Of a stretch of 64,000 nt of DNA, positions 52,572-62,971 are shown one piece after another. The stretch's first letter is position 1, and every line of letters starts with the position of its first letter. Below the pieces are notes generated by a model that was given only the letters and a program-made list of their open reading frames with translations, was not told the origin of the DNA and did not search any database. The translations under genes were made by a program, and so were the position numbers. This DNA is from Rhabdaerophilum calidifontis (GTDB lineage Bacteria; Pseudomonadota; Alphaproteobacteria; Rhizobiales; Beijerinckiaceae): positions 744,001-808,000 of the forward strand of contig NZ_VTRS01000001.1 of the NCBI RefSeq assembly GCF_008641065.1. Direction: 5' to 3'.

Positions 52572-52748
52572 GGTTTTCTCCCTGTACGACCGGACCTTCG
52601 GCCCCGAACTAGGCAATCGATCTTCTTCCACGCGGCGCCGGATTCCTCAAGTGCGATAGCGCACAGCGGCGCGGGAATGCATTGTTTAAAGGCCCGGCCC
52701 GGATTCCGGAGCCAGTTTGCATGCTGCACCGGCAAGTGCGGCATTTCC

Positions 52749-52778
52749 TTGACGCGTGAGCCCCGGCGCGCCTAACAC
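52749..52778 (+). promoter_or_regulatory. Probable rnpB promoter
   Basis: TTGACG at 52749-52754 and TAACAC at 52773-52778, 18 bases apart, put a start site near 52785, matching the first paired base of the RNase P RNA (52786). Confidence 0.55.
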
Positions 52779-52785
52779 CACCGAT

Positions 52786-53159
<374 letters not shown>

Positions 53160-53355
53160 CCTTTCCTTCTTCCCGCCGGCGCAGCGACTCGGCGCCGCTT
53201 CCCCGCCGGGTGTTTCCGGTATTTCCGGGCGGCGCCAGGCCGGCCTCACGGCCTTGCGGGCGGCTTAACCCTACCAGAACCCTTCCTTAACGCCTCTCTG
53301 TTGAATTGAATCGTGCGTGCGCGGCGGGTGGCGCGAGCGCAGTTCCGCGTTGACG
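53160..53355. other. Gene-free stretch between rnpB and the mraZ control region
   Basis: Together with the boxes listed next, about 320 bases separate rnpB from mraZ. This part holds the pyrimidine-rich rnpB tail and GC-rich sequence; no ORF or repeat is convincing in it. TTGACG (53350-53355) at its end may be the -35 box of mraZ, with TACCCC 17-18 bases later. Confidence 0.4.
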
Positions 53356-53389
53356 CCCATGTAGTCCCATGTTACCCCAAATCAGCCCA
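53356..53389 (-). promoter_or_regulatory. Four MraZ boxes with exact 10-base spacing
   Basis: CCCA occurs at 53356-53359, 53366-53369, 53376-53379 and 53386-53389; on the other strand these read TGGGN four times, each separated by five bases. This is the repeat organisation bound by MraZ in E. coli, and it overlaps the likely mraZ promoter, so MraZ probably represses its own operon. Confidence 0.8.
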
Positions 53390-53480
53390 ACATGTCATGA
53401 CGGGTGGGGCGGGTATGAGCCCGTCCATGGGGCGCCGCGCGCCGGCCGGGCCGGCCACGCGGAAGCCGGGGCGTTGCGTG

Positions 53481-53978
53481 ATGCGTTTTCTGTCGACCTA
53501 TCCGGCGAAACTCGACGGCAAGGGCCGGATCTCGGTCCCGGCGCCGTTCCGGGCGGTGCTGGAGGCCGACCTCCATCCGGGATTGTTCGTTCACCCGGCC
53601 CTGGAGGTTCCGGCGCTCGATTGCGGCGGGAATGCCTTCCTGCGCGAGATCGACGCGCTGATCGCGCGGTATCCGAGCCATTCCGAGGCACGGGACCTGA
53701 TCGCGACCGCGCTGCTCGGCCGGGCCGAGACGCTGCGGACGGACCCGGAGGGGCGGATCACGCTGCCGGAGCGTTTCAAGGCGCATGCCGGCATCACGGG
53801 CGAGGCGGTGTTCGTGGGGCTCGGCGACCGGTTCCGGATCTGGGAGCCGAACCGTTTTTCGGCGCATCTCGCGGAGGCCAATGCGAGGCTGCGCCAGCTC
53901 AGGGCCGAATTGTCCGGTTCCGGCGCAGCCGGGGCGAGGGGGGCAACGGGCCCTGCGACGGGAGGCGGGGAGAGATGA
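53481..53978 (+). CDS. mraZ: Division/cell-wall cluster repressor MraZ
   Basis: A 165-residue double-AbrB-fold DNA-binding protein. [24 protein letters not shown] and [39 protein letters not shown] are the two swapped-hairpin halves. It controls the division cluster through the TGGGN boxes 90-125 bases upstream. ATG 53481 is chosen, with GTG 53478 as an alternative; the tail is Gly/Ala-rich. Stop overlaps rsmH start (ATGA). Confidence 0.96.
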   Translation: MRFLSTYPAKLDGKGRISVPAPFRAVLEADLHPGLFVHPALEVPALDCGGNAFLREIDALIARYPSHSEARDLIATALLGRAETLRTDPEGRITLPERFKAHAGITGEAVFVGLGDRFRIWEPNRFSAHLAEANARLRQLRAELSGSGAAGARGATGPATGGGER

Positions 53979-55027
53979 CGGGCCCCGGCGGCCCCCAGGG
54001 GGAAGCCGGTGGCGGACCGGCCCGTCATCTCCCCGTCCTTCTGACCGAGGTGCTGGCGGCGCTGGCGATCCGGCCCGGCGGGCTCTATCTCGACGCGACC
54101 TTCGGCGCCGGCGGCTATACGCGCGCGATCCTCGCGGCGGCGGCGGAGACGCGCGTGCTCGCCCTCGACCGCGATCCGGATGCGATCAGCGCCGGGCAGG
54201 CGCTCGTCGCGGCGCATCCCGGTCGGCTGACCCTTGTCGAAACCCGGTTCTCGGCGATGGAGGCGGCCGCCGCCGCCGCCGGGCTCGGGCCGTTCGACGG
54301 GGTCGTGGCCGATATCGGCGTCTCCTCGATGCAGCTCGACGAGGCGGTCCGCGGCTTCTCCTTCCGCCAGGACGGGCCGCTCGACATGCGGATGGGCGGG
54401 GAGGGGCCGAGCGCGGCGGAGATCGTCAACGGCGCGTCCGAGGCGCGGCTGGCGGATATCCTCTACCATTACGGCGAGGAGCGCATGGCACGGGTGATCG
54501 CGCGGGCGATCGTTCATGACCGGCGCGCGGCGCCCTTCGCCACCACCCGCCAGCTCGCCGATCTCGTCGCGCGGATCGTGCGGACGCGGCCGGGCGACAT
54601 CCACCCCGCGACGCGGAGCTTCCAGGCGCTCAGGATCGCGGTCAACGACGAACTCAACGAACTGGCCGCGGCGCTCCACGCCGCCGAGCGGCTGCTCGCT
54701 CCGGGCGGGCGGCTCGCCATCGTCAGTTTCCACAGCCTCGAGGACCGGATCGCGAAGGTCTTTCTGGCCGCGCGCTCGGGCCGGGGTGGGGGCTCGCGTC
54801 ACGCGCCGATCGTCCATGCCGCGACCCCGACCTTCCGCGTCGAGGGCAAATGGCCGCAGGTCGCCGGAGAGGCGGAGATCTGCGCCAACCCGCGCGCCCG
54901 CTCGGCGAAGCTGCGCGCCGCCACCCGGACCGAGGCGCCGGCCGGGGCGCCGGAGGCGGCGGTTCTGGCCCTGGCCGGTCTGCCCGAGGAGCGGGCGCAC
55001 CAGCCCCGCGGGAGGCGCGGCCGATGA
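53975..55027 (+). CDS. rsmH: 16S rRNA (cytosine1402-N4)-methyltransferase
   Basis: A 350-residue MraW/RsmH that methylates N4 of C1402 in 16S rRNA. Signatures: [77 protein letters not shown] and [16 protein letters not shown] Pro/Gly N-terminal extension precedes the domain. ATG overlaps mraZ; its own stop overlaps ftsL (ATGA), showing tight coupling. Confidence 0.97.
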   Translation: MTGPGGPQGEAGGGPARHLPVLLTEVLAALAIRPGGLYLDATFGAGGYTRAILAAAAETRVLALDRDPDAISAGQALVAAHPGRLTLVETRFSAMEAAAAAAGLGPFDGVVADIGVSSMQLDEAVRGFSFRQDGPLDMRMGGEGPSAAEIVNGASEARLADILYHYGEERMARVIARAIVHDRRAAPFATTRQLADLVARIVRTRPGDIHPATRSFQALRIAVNDELNELAAALHAAERLLAPGGRLAIVSFHSLEDRIAKVFLAARSGRGGGSRHAPIVHAATPTFRVEGKWPQVAGEAEICANPRARSAKLRAATRTEAPAGAPEAAVLALAGLPEERAHQPRGRRGR

Positions 55028-55602
55028 TCCGCTTCCTCAACCTGCTCGCGCTCGTCGCGCTGATCGGCTCGGCAACGGCGGCCTATACGGTGAAATACGA
55101 GACGATCCTCGTCGCCGAGCGGCTGCGCAAGCGCGAGGCCGAACTCCAGCGCGAGCGCGACGCGGTGGCGATCCTCAAGGCGGAATGGCAATTGCTGAAC
55201 CGTCCCCAGCGCGTGCAGGCCCTGGCCGCGCCGCTCGGCGCGATGCAGCCGCTCTCGATGCGCCAGATCGTCCGCGCGGCGGATATCCCGCAGCGCGGGC
55301 CGGAGGAGGACCGGATCGAGGACCTGCTCACCGGTTCCATCGCTACCCCCGCCGTGCCGAAGGCCGCCGCGACCCGCACCCCCGCGACGCCGCGCGCCGC
55401 CGGCCGCACCGGTGCCGCCTCGACCAGCGCTGCTCCGGCCCGCGCGGCGCTGGCACGGGGTGCGAACCCGAGGCCCGGCGCGCCGACGCGGCTTACGCCG
55501 CCCGTCAATGTCGGTGGCCCGCAGGTCGCGCGCGCCGCGCCGCCCCCCGCCGCGCCCGCGAGCCCCTCGCTGCTCGACCGGCTGCGCGGCGTGTTCCGAT
55601 GA
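55024..55602 (+). CDS. ftsL: FtsL-like division protein with Pro/Ala-rich tail
   Basis: A 192-residue bitopic protein. Membrane helix about residues 4-22 ([20 protein letters not shown]), then a leucine-zipper-like periplasmic coiled coil ([36 protein letters not shown]). Residues ~110-180 are Pro/Ala/Arg-rich and disordered. FtsL joins FtsB and FtsQ to activate FtsWI. Identified mainly by position between rsmH and ftsI and by topology, as sequence conservation is low. 10 bases separate it from ftsI. Confidence 0.88.
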   Translation: MIRFLNLLALVALIGSATAAYTVKYETILVAERLRKREAELQRERDAVAILKAEWQLLNRPQRVQALAAPLGAMQPLSMRQIVRAADIPQRGPEEDRIEDLLTGSIATPAVPKAAATRTPATPRAAGRTGAASTSAAPARAALARGANPRPGAPTRLTPPVNVGGPQVARAAPPPAAPASPSLLDRLRGVFR

Positions 55603-55612
55603 GGGAGGGACC

Positions 55613-57442
55613 ATGACATTCGCTCGGCCGCTCGCCTGCCACCTGACCCGGATTGCCGCCCGCCTCACCGCCTGGCGCGGCTCGTTGCCGCGCACGGCGG
55701 GCGGCGCACCGAGCGCGGTGGTGAGCCGCGGCGATGCACCGGCCTTCCGCCTCGCCGATCTGTTCGTGCTGCGGCCCGAGAAGCTCGACCCGCGCATCCT
55801 GCTCGTGGCGCTCGTCTTTGGCGCGCTGTTCGCGGTGCTCGCCGGGCGGATTCTCTCCATCCAGCTCCGGCCGGACGAGACCGGCACGATCGGGAGGATG
55901 ACGTCCGGCGCCATCTCCACGGCCCGGCCGGCCATCATCGACCGGCATGGCGTGATGATGGCGACCGATGTCAAGACGGTGTCGATCTTCGCCGATCCGC
56001 GCAAGGTGATCGACAAGGAGGAGGCGGCGGAACTGATCAACGCCGTGTTCCCGGAACTCGATGGCCGCGAATTGCGGGAAAAGCTCGCGAAGAAGGCGGG
56101 ATTCGTCTGGATCAAGCGCGAGGCGACGCCGAAGCAGCAGGCCGAGATCCATCGCCTCGGCATTCCGGGCCTCGGCTTCCTGCCGGAGAACAAGCGCGTC
56201 TACCCCAACGGCACGGTGGGGGCGCATGTGCTCGGCTTCGCGAATATCGACAATATCGGCATCGCGGGGATCGAGAAATTCATCGACGGCCAGGGGCTCC
56301 AGGATCTCAAGGGCGCGGGGTTCGCGCTGAGCGCGGCGGAGCTGAAGCCCGTGGAACTCGCGCTCGACGTGCGGGTGACGCATGCGGTGCGCCAGGAACT
56401 CGTGGCCGCCATCGAGAAGTACAAGGCCAAGGCTGCGGCCGGGCTGGTGCTCGATGTCGATACCGGCGAGATCATCGCGCATGTATCGTTGCCGGATTAC
56501 GACCCCAACAACCCGGCCGACGCGCTGAAACCCGAGCATATCAACCGGCTCCAGGTCGGCGTCTACGAGATGGGCTCGACCTTCAAGGCGCTGACAACGG
56601 CGATGGCGCTCGATTCGGGCAAGGTGAAGCTCAATTCGAGCTTCGACGCGCGCGGCGCGCTGCGCTACGGGCGCTTCAAGATCAACGATTATCACGGCAA
56701 GAACCGGGTGCTCTCCGTGCCCGAGATCTTCATCTATTCCTCGAATATCGGCACCGCGCGCATGGCGCTCGCGGTCGGCGTCGAGGGGCACAAGGCGTTT
56801 CTGAAGAAGATGGGCCAGCTCGACCGGCTCAAGACCGAACTGCCCGAGAGCGCCGAGCCGATCAAGCCGGCGCGCTGGGGCGAGCTCAACACCATCACCA
56901 TCGCCTTCGGGCACGGGCTCGCGGTAGCGCCGCTGCAATCGGCGATGGCGGCGGCGGCGCTCGTCAATGGCGGCCGGCTCATCCCCCCCACCTATCTCAA
57001 ACGCTCGCGCGAGGAGGCCGAGACGCTCGCGACCCGCGTCATCAAGCCCGAGACCAGCGAGATGATGCGCTATGTGATGCGGCTCAACGCCGAGAAGGGT
57101 TCGGCCTCGAAGGCCGATATCCCCGGCTATTATCTCGGCGGCAAGACCGGCACCTCGGAGAAGGTGATCGGCGGGCGCTATGCCAAGAACCGGCTGCTGA
57201 CCGCCTTCATGGCCGTGATGCCGGCGGACAAGCCGCGCTACATCCTGCTCACGATGCTCGACGAGCCGAAGGGCTTGCCGGAGACGCATGGCTATGCGAC
57301 GTCGGGCTGGAACGCTGCGCCGGTCACCGGCAGAATCCTGGAGCGGATCGGCCCCATGCTCGGCATCGAGACGCGGTTCGAACTCCCGGCGCAGCCCTTT
57401 CCCTTCGTGGCGCGGCTCGGTGCGATGCCGCTTCGCCAGTAA
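55613..57442 (+). CDS. ftsI: Peptidoglycan transpeptidase FtsI (PBP3)
   Basis: A 609-residue class B penicillin-binding protein making septal cross-links. Cytoplasmic N-terminus, one membrane helix (about 64-84, ILLVALVFGALFAVLAGRIL), pedestal domain, and transpeptidase with SxxK Ser322-Thr-Phe-Lys325, SxN Ser376-Ser-Asn378 and KTGT at 511-514. A 60-residue cytoplasmic leader precedes the helix. ATG 55613 follows GAGGGAGG. Confidence 0.97.
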   Translation: MTFARPLACHLTRIAARLTAWRGSLPRTAGGAPSAVVSRGDAPAFRLADLFVLRPEKLDPRILLVALVFGALFAVLAGRILSIQLRPDETGTIGRMTSGAISTARPAIIDRHGVMMATDVKTVSIFADPRKVIDKEEAAELINAVFPELDGRELREKLAKKAGFVWIKREATPKQQAEIHRLGIPGLGFLPENKRVYPNGTVGAHVLGFANIDNIGIAGIEKFIDGQGLQDLKGAGFALSAAELKPVELALDVRVTHAVRQELVAAIEKYKAKAAAGLVLDVDTGEIIAHVSLPDYDPNNPADALKPEHINRLQVGVYEMGSTFKALTTAMALDSGKVKLNSSFDARGALRYGRFKINDYHGKNRVLSVPEIFIYSSNIGTARMALAVGVEGHKAFLKKMGQLDRLKTELPESAEPIKPARWGELNTITIAFGHGLAVAPLQSAMAAAALVNGGRLIPPTYLKRSREEAETLATRVIKPETSEMMRYVMRLNAEKGSASKADIPGYYLGGKTGTSEKVIGGRYAKNRLLTAFMAVMPADKPRYILLTMLDEPKGLPETHGYATSGWNAAPVTGRILERIGPMLGIETRFELPAQPFPFVARLGAMPLRQ

Positions 57443-57473
57443 TCGGCCCCAATCGGCTGCTTGTAGACGGTCC

Positions 57474-58967
57474 ATGGTGAAGCCAGATCCGGATTCCTCC
57501 GCCCGCCGTCGCGCGCCGACGCTGGGCGACCTCGCCGCCGCCATCGGCCTCGATGCCGGCAATTTCTCCGATGTCCCGATCGCCGGGGTCAGCGCGGACA
57601 GCCGCGCCGTGCGCCAGGGCTTCGCGTTCTTCGCGATGCCCGGCACCCGCACCGACGGTGCCGCCTTCATCCCGCAGGCCGTCAAGGCCGGGGCGATCGC
57701 GGTGATCGGCGCCGGCGAGCGGCCGGCCGATCTCGACCGGCTGGTCTTCTATCTCCGCACCCCGGAACCGCGCCGGGCGTTGGCGTTGGCCGCGGCGCTC
57801 GCGCATCCCGGCCAGCCGGAAACGCTCATCGCCGTCACCGGCACGGCGGGCAAGACCTCGGTGGCGGAGTTCACGCGTCAGGTCTATGCCGCCTGCGGCC
57901 GTCGCGCCGCCTCGCTCGGCACGCTCGGGCTGATCGGCCCCGAGGGCGCTGAATACGGCGCATTGACCACGCCGGATCCGGTGACGCTGCACCGGCATCT
58001 CGACCGGCTCGCGCGCGAGGGCGTGACGCATTGCGCCATGGAAGCCTCCTCGCACGGGCTCGATCAGGCCCGGCTCGACGGCGTGCGGATCAGGGCGGCC
58101 GGCTTCACCAATCTCGGCCGCGACCATCTCGATTATCACCCCGATATCGCGCATTATTTCCAGGCCAAGCTGCGGCTCTTCGAGGCGCTCCTGCCCGAGG
58201 GGGCGCCGGCGGTGATCAATCTCGACGGCGACCGCGGCGCGGAGGCCGCCGTCGCGGCCGGGTTCGCGGGGCGACGGGTGCTCACCGTGGGGCGGCGCGG
58301 GCAGTTCATCCGTGTCGAGCATGTCGAATCGGGGCCGGAGGGGCAGCGGATGACACTCGAACATGGCGGGGGCTTCCACGATGTCATCCTGCCGCTCGTC
58401 GGCGCCTTCCAGATCGAGAACGCGCTGGTGGCGGCGGGGCTGGCGCTGGCGACGGGGGAGGCGCCGGAGCGGGTGTTCCCGGCGCTCGCGGCGCTGCGCG
58501 GCGTGCCGGGCCGGCTCGAACTCGTCGGCCGGGTGCGCGGCGCGCCGGTTTTCGTCGATTACGCCCACAAGCCGGAGGCGCTGTCCTATGCGCTCGCGGC
58601 GCTGCGGCCCTTCGTCACCGGGCGGCTCATCGTCGTCTTCGGCTGCGGCGGCGACCGCGACGCCGGCAAGCGCCCGATCATGGGCCGGATCGCCGGTGCG
58701 CAGGCCGATCTCGTCATCGTCACCGACGACAATCCGCGCAGCGAAGATCCGGCCGCGATCCGTGCCGCGATCCGCGCCGCGGTGCCGGATGCGCTCGAGA
58801 TCGGCGACCGGGCCGAGGCGATCGCGCAGGGCGTCCGGCTGCTCCGGCCGGGTGATGCGCTGCTGATCGCCGGCAAGGGCCACGAGACCGGCCAGATCGT
58901 TGGCGGCGAGACGCTGCCCTTCTCGGATCATGATGTCGCGCGCGCGGCGATCGAGGTTCTCGCATGA
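57474..58967 (+). CDS. murE: UDP-MurNAc-tripeptide synthetase MurE
   Basis: A 497-residue Mur ligase adding the third amino acid to UDP-MurNAc-L-Ala-D-Glu. ATP site TGTAGKTSVAEF, central TNLGRDHLDYH, and the specificity motif DNPR in TDDNPRSEDP, which selects meso-diaminopimelate. ATG 57474 lies 31 bases after ftsI; start of murF overlaps its stop (ATGA). Confidence 0.97.
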   Translation: MVKPDPDSSARRRAPTLGDLAAAIGLDAGNFSDVPIAGVSADSRAVRQGFAFFAMPGTRTDGAAFIPQAVKAGAIAVIGAGERPADLDRLVFYLRTPEPRRALALAAALAHPGQPETLIAVTGTAGKTSVAEFTRQVYAACGRRAASLGTLGLIGPEGAEYGALTTPDPVTLHRHLDRLAREGVTHCAMEASSHGLDQARLDGVRIRAAGFTNLGRDHLDYHPDIAHYFQAKLRLFEALLPEGAPAVINLDGDRGAEAAVAAGFAGRRVLTVGRRGQFIRVEHVESGPEGQRMTLEHGGGFHDVILPLVGAFQIENALVAAGLALATGEAPERVFPALAALRGVPGRLELVGRVRGAPVFVDYAHKPEALSYALAALRPFVTGRLIVVFGCGGDRDAGKRPIMGRIAGAQADLVIVTDDNPRSEDPAAIRAAIRAAVPDALEIGDRAEAIAQGVRLLRPGDALLIAGKGHETGQIVGGETLPFSDHDVARAAIEVLA

Positions 58968-60406
58968 CGGCCGCATCGCCCGCCCTCTGGGCCCCCGAGG
59001 CCCTCGTCGCCGCCACCGGCGGCCTCCTGACGAACCCGCCCGCGGCGCCGATCCGCTCGGTCTCGATCGATACCCGCACGCTGGAGCCGGGGGCGCTGTT
59101 CTTCGCGATCCGCGGCGAGACCCATGACGGGCACGATTTCGTGCCGATGGCGCTCGAAAAAGGCGCCGCGGCGGCGGTGGTGGCCCGCGCCCATGCCGGG
59201 CGCTACGGCGCTGCGGCGCCGCTGCTGGTCGTCGAGGACGCTCTCGCCGCGATGGAAGCGCTCGGCCGCGCGGCGCGGGCGCGGATGCGCGGGCCGGTGA
59301 TCGCCGTGACCGGCTCGGTCGGCAAGACCTCGACCAAGGAGATGCTGCGGCTCGCGTTGTCGCGGCTCGGCGCCACCCATGCCTCCGTCGCCTCCTACAA
59401 CAACCATTGGGGCGTGCCGCTGACGCTTTCCCGCATGCCGGCGGCGACGGAATTCGGCGTCTTCGAGATCGGGATGTCGAACCCTTTCGAGATCCTGCCG
59501 CTGACGGCGATGGTCCGCCCGCATGTTGCCATCGTCACCACGGTGGCGCCGGTGCATCTCGCGCAGTTCCACGGCATCGAGGGCATCACGGATGCCAAGG
59601 GCGAGATCTTCGCTGGGCTCGAACCCGGCGGGACGGCGATCATCGAGGGCGACAGCCCGCTCGCGCCGCGCCTCGCCGCCCATGCGGGAGCGGGGCGCGC
59701 CGGCCGGATCATCCGTTTCGGCGCGGGCGCGGACAACGACGTGCGGCTGACCGATATCCGTCTCGATCCGGATTTCTCGGTTGTCGCGGCCACAGTGTTC
59801 GGAACTCCGGTCACCTACCGGATCGGCGCGGCCGGGGCGCATCTCGCGCGCAATTCACTGGCGGTGCTCGCCGCCGCGCATGCGATCGGCGCCGATCTCG
59901 CGCTGATCGCGCTCGCGCTTCGGGATTTCGGGTCGGTCGAGGGGCGCGGGCGGCGCGAAACGCTGCGAATCGGTGACGGGGCTTTCACGCTGATCGACGA
60001 GAGCTACAACGCCAACCCGACCTCCATGCGCGCGGCGCTGGCGGTGACGGGCGGCATCGCGCGCGGGGCGCGCGGCCGGCGGATCGCCGTGCTCGGCGAC
60101 ATGCTCGAACTCGGCCCCGAAGCGGCGGCGCTGCATGCCGGGCTCGCGCCGGCGATCCTCGACAACGACATCGATCTTGTCTTCGCCGCCGGCCCGCTGA
60201 TGCGCACGCTCTATTCCGTCTTGCCTGCCGAGCGCCGGGGCGCGTATGCGGAGAACTCGGAAGGGCTCGAGCCGCTGCTTCTCGACGCGGTGCATCACGG
60301 CGACGTGGTGATGGTCAAGGGGTCGCTCGGCTCGAGGATGGGGCGGATCGTCAAGGCGTTGCGGGCGCGGTTCCCGGAAATCGCCGCCGATCCGGCGGAA
60401 GCGTAA
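58964..60406 (+). CDS. murF: UDP-MurNAc-pentapeptide synthetase MurF
   Basis: A 480-residue Mur ligase that adds D-Ala-D-Ala. ATP-binding VTGSVGKTSTKEML, SYNNHWGVPLTLSRMP, FEIGMSNPFEI, LIDESYNANPTSMRAAL and GRRIAVLGDMLELG are all intact. Start overlaps murE; mraY follows 12 bases later. Confidence 0.97.
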   Translation: MTAASPALWAPEALVAATGGLLTNPPAAPIRSVSIDTRTLEPGALFFAIRGETHDGHDFVPMALEKGAAAAVVARAHAGRYGAAAPLLVVEDALAAMEALGRAARARMRGPVIAVTGSVGKTSTKEMLRLALSRLGATHASVASYNNHWGVPLTLSRMPAATEFGVFEIGMSNPFEILPLTAMVRPHVAIVTTVAPVHLAQFHGIEGITDAKGEIFAGLEPGGTAIIEGDSPLAPRLAAHAGAGRAGRIIRFGAGADNDVRLTDIRLDPDFSVVAATVFGTPVTYRIGAAGAHLARNSLAVLAAAHAIGADLALIALALRDFGSVEGRGRRETLRIGDGAFTLIDESYNANPTSMRAALAVTGGIARGARGRRIAVLGDMLELGPEAAALHAGLAPAILDNDIDLVFAAGPLMRTLYSVLPAERRGAYAENSEGLEPLLLDAVHHGDVVMVKGSLGSRMGRIVKALRARFPEIAADPAEA

Positions 60407-60418
60407 GGCGGGGCGCGC

Positions 60419-61501
60419 ATGTTCTTCTGGCTGTCGGAACTCGCGGGCACGTTCGGCCCGCTCAACATCTTCCGCTACATCACCTTCCGCGCCGGCGCGG
60501 CCACGGTCACGGCGCTGTTCTTCGTGCTGTTCTTCGGGCCGGCGATCATCGACTTGTTGCGCGTCAAGCAGGGCAAGGGCCAGCCGATCCGCGATGACGG
60601 GCCGGAAAGCCATCTCCTCAAGCGCGGCACGCCGACCATGGGCGGGCTGATGATCCTGTCCGGCATCGTGGTGGCGACGCTGCTCTGGGCGAACCTCGCC
60701 AATCCCTTCGTCTGGTGCGTGATGGGGGTGACGCTCGGCTTCGGCGCCATCGGCTTCTACGACGATTTCCTGAAAGTGACGAAGCAATCCCACAAGGGCT
60801 TCTCGTCACGCGCGCGGCTCGCGCTGGAGGCGCTGATTGCGGGGCTCGCCTGCTATTTCATCGCGCGCAACTTTCCCCCGGCGCTCCAGGATTCGCTGGC
60901 GCTGCCGATCTTCAAGGATACGCTGATCCAGCTCGGCCTGTTCTTTCTCGTCTTCGCGAGCTTCGTGATCGTGGCGGCGGGCAATGCCGTGAACCTCACC
61001 GACGGGCTCGACGGGCTCGCCATCGTGCCGGTGATGATCGCGGCCGGCACGTTCGGGGTGATCGCCTATCTCTCGGGCAACGCCATCTTTTCCAACTACC
61101 TGCAAATCCATTTCGTGCCGCGCAGCGGCGAACTCGCGGTGATCCTCGGCGCAGTGATCGGCGCGGGGCTCGGCTTCCTGTGGTTCAACGCGCCGCCGGC
61201 GCAGATCTTCATGGGCGATACCGGCAGCCTTGCGCTCGGCGGGCTGCTCGGCACGGTCGCGGTCGCGACCAAGCACGAGATCGTGTTCGCGATCGTCGGC
61301 GGGCTTTTCGTTCTGGAGGCGATGAGCGTCATCATCCAGGTGGCCTCGTTCAAGCTCACGGGCAAACGCGTCTTCCGCATGGCGCCGATCCACCATCATT
61401 ACGAGAAGAAGGGCTGGAAGGAGCCGCAGGTGGTGATCCGCTTCTGGATCATCGCGGTGGTCCTGGCGCTGATCGGGCTGGCGACGCTCAAACTCCGCTG
61501 A
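60419..61501 (+). CDS. mraY: Phospho-MurNAc-pentapeptide transferase
   Basis: A 360-residue polytopic membrane enzyme that attaches phospho-MurNAc-pentapeptide to undecaprenyl phosphate, giving lipid I. Typical blocks: [38 protein letters not shown] (catalytic Asp pair), [30 protein letters not shown] and [22 protein letters not shown]. It depends on lipid and magnesium. Confidence 0.98.
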   Translation: MFFWLSELAGTFGPLNIFRYITFRAGAATVTALFFVLFFGPAIIDLLRVKQGKGQPIRDDGPESHLLKRGTPTMGGLMILSGIVVATLLWANLANPFVWCVMGVTLGFGAIGFYDDFLKVTKQSHKGFSSRARLALEALIAGLACYFIARNFPPALQDSLALPIFKDTLIQLGLFFLVFASFVIVAAGNAVNLTDGLDGLAIVPVMIAAGTFGVIAYLSGNAIFSNYLQIHFVPRSGELAVILGAVIGAGLGFLWFNAPPAQIFMGDTGSLALGGLLGTVAVATKHEIVFAIVGGLFVLEAMSVIIQVASFKLTGKRVFRMAPIHHHYEKKGWKEPQVVIRFWIIAVVLALIGLATLKLR

Positions 61502-61547
61502 GCGCGCCGGTCGGCCTCCGGCGGGAACGAGGAAGAAGGGCGAGGCG

Positions 61548-62936
61548 ATGATCCCGGTTGAAACCTTCCGCGGTCGGCAGGTCGCGCTGTTCGGGCTTGG
61601 CGGGTCCGGCATGGCGACCGCCGAGGCGCTGCGCGCCGGGGGCGCAGCCACCATCGTCTGGGACGATTCGGAGGCCGCCATCACGAAGGCGCGTGCCGCC
61701 GGGCTCGATGCCCGCGACCTGCGGGAGATCGACTGGGCGGGCATCGCGGCGCTGATCCTGTCTCCCGGCGTGCCGCTCACCCATCCCGCGCCGCATTGGA
61801 GCGTGACGCGCGCGCAGGCGGCGGGGGTGGAGATCATCGGCGATATCGAGCTGTTCTGCCGCGAGCGGCGGCGGATCGCCCCGGCATCGTCCTTCATTGC
61901 CGTCACCGGCACCAACGGCAAGTCGACGACCACGGCGCTGATCGCGCATCTTCTCGGCGCGGCCGGCCGGGAGGTCGCGATGGGCGGCAATATCGGCACG
62001 CCGGTGCTGGCTCTGGCGCCGCCGGATCCGGGCCGCGTGCATGTGATCGAGGTTTCCTCCTACCAGATCGACCTCGCGCCCGCGCTGGCGCCGACGATCG
62101 GCATCCTGCTCAACCTGACGCCGGATCATCTCGACCGGCACGGCGACATGGAACGCTATGCCGCGATCAAGGAGCGGCTCGTCCAGGCGGCGGATGCCGC
62201 GATCATCGGCGTCGACGACGATCATTGCGAGGCGATCGCGGTCCGGCTCGAGCATTCCGGCAAGCCGACGATCCGGATCTCGCTCGCCGAAACGCTCGGC
62301 GCCGGCATCCATGTGCGCGGCCGCGAGATCTTCGCCTGGCGCGGGCATGGGCGCAAACTCGCGGATCTGACGGGCATTGCGGCGCTGCGCGGTGACCACA
62401 ACGCGCAGAACGCCGCCGCCGCCATCGCCGCCTGCCTGCGGCTGGGGCTGACGGAGGCGGAAATCCAGGCCGGGCTCCGGACCTTTCCTGGCCTGCCGCA
62501 CCGGCTGGAGCAGGTGGGCCGGATCGGCCGGGCGCTCGCCATCAACGATTCCAAGGCAACCAATGCCGATTCGACCGAGAAGGCGCTGCTGGCCTTCGCG
62601 CAAGGGGTGTTCTGGATCCTCGGCGGCAAGCCCAAGGCGGGGGGGATCGAGAGCCTGCGGCCGCTGTTCGGGCGGGTGGCGCGGGCCTATCTGATCGGCG
62701 AGGCGGCCCCGGCCTTCGCCGAGACGCTGCGCGGCGCGGTGCCGTTCGAGATCGCCGGCACGCTGGAGGCGGCGGTTGCGGCGGCGGCCCGCGACGCGAT
62801 GACATCGGATTTCAACGAACCGGTAATTCTTCTTTCACCTTCTTGCGCCTCCTTTGATCAGTTTCCGAATTTCGAGGTTCGCGGACAGCGCTTCTGCGAG
62901 CTGGCTGCAGCGATGCCGGGTTTTTCGGCGGTCTGA
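61548..62936 (+). CDS. murD: UDP-MurNAc-L-Ala-D-Glu synthetase MurD
   Basis: A 462-residue Mur ligase that adds D-glutamate. N-terminal Rossmann domain ([17 protein letters not shown]), ATP site [34 protein letters not shown], and C-terminal [16 protein letters not shown] and [26 protein letters not shown] 61548 follows a purine-rich GAGGAAGAAGG. Confidence 0.98.
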   Translation: MIPVETFRGRQVALFGLGGSGMATAEALRAGGAATIVWDDSEAAITKARAAGLDARDLREIDWAGIAALILSPGVPLTHPAPHWSVTRAQAAGVEIIGDIELFCRERRRIAPASSFIAVTGTNGKSTTTALIAHLLGAAGREVAMGGNIGTPVLALAPPDPGRVHVIEVSSYQIDLAPALAPTIGILLNLTPDHLDRHGDMERYAAIKERLVQAADAAIIGVDDDHCEAIAVRLEHSGKPTIRISLAETLGAGIHVRGREIFAWRGHGRKLADLTGIAALRGDHNAQNAAAAIAACLRLGLTEAEIQAGLRTFPGLPHRLEQVGRIGRALAINDSKATNADSTEKALLAFAQGVFWILGGKPKAGGIESLRPLFGRVARAYLIGEAAPAFAETLRGAVPFEIAGTLEAAVAAAARDAMTSDFNEPVILLSPSCASFDQFPNFEVRGQRFCELAAAMPGFSAV

Positions 62937-62971
62937 ACGGGAGCGGGGCGCCGCTCTTCGAGGGAGGGGCG

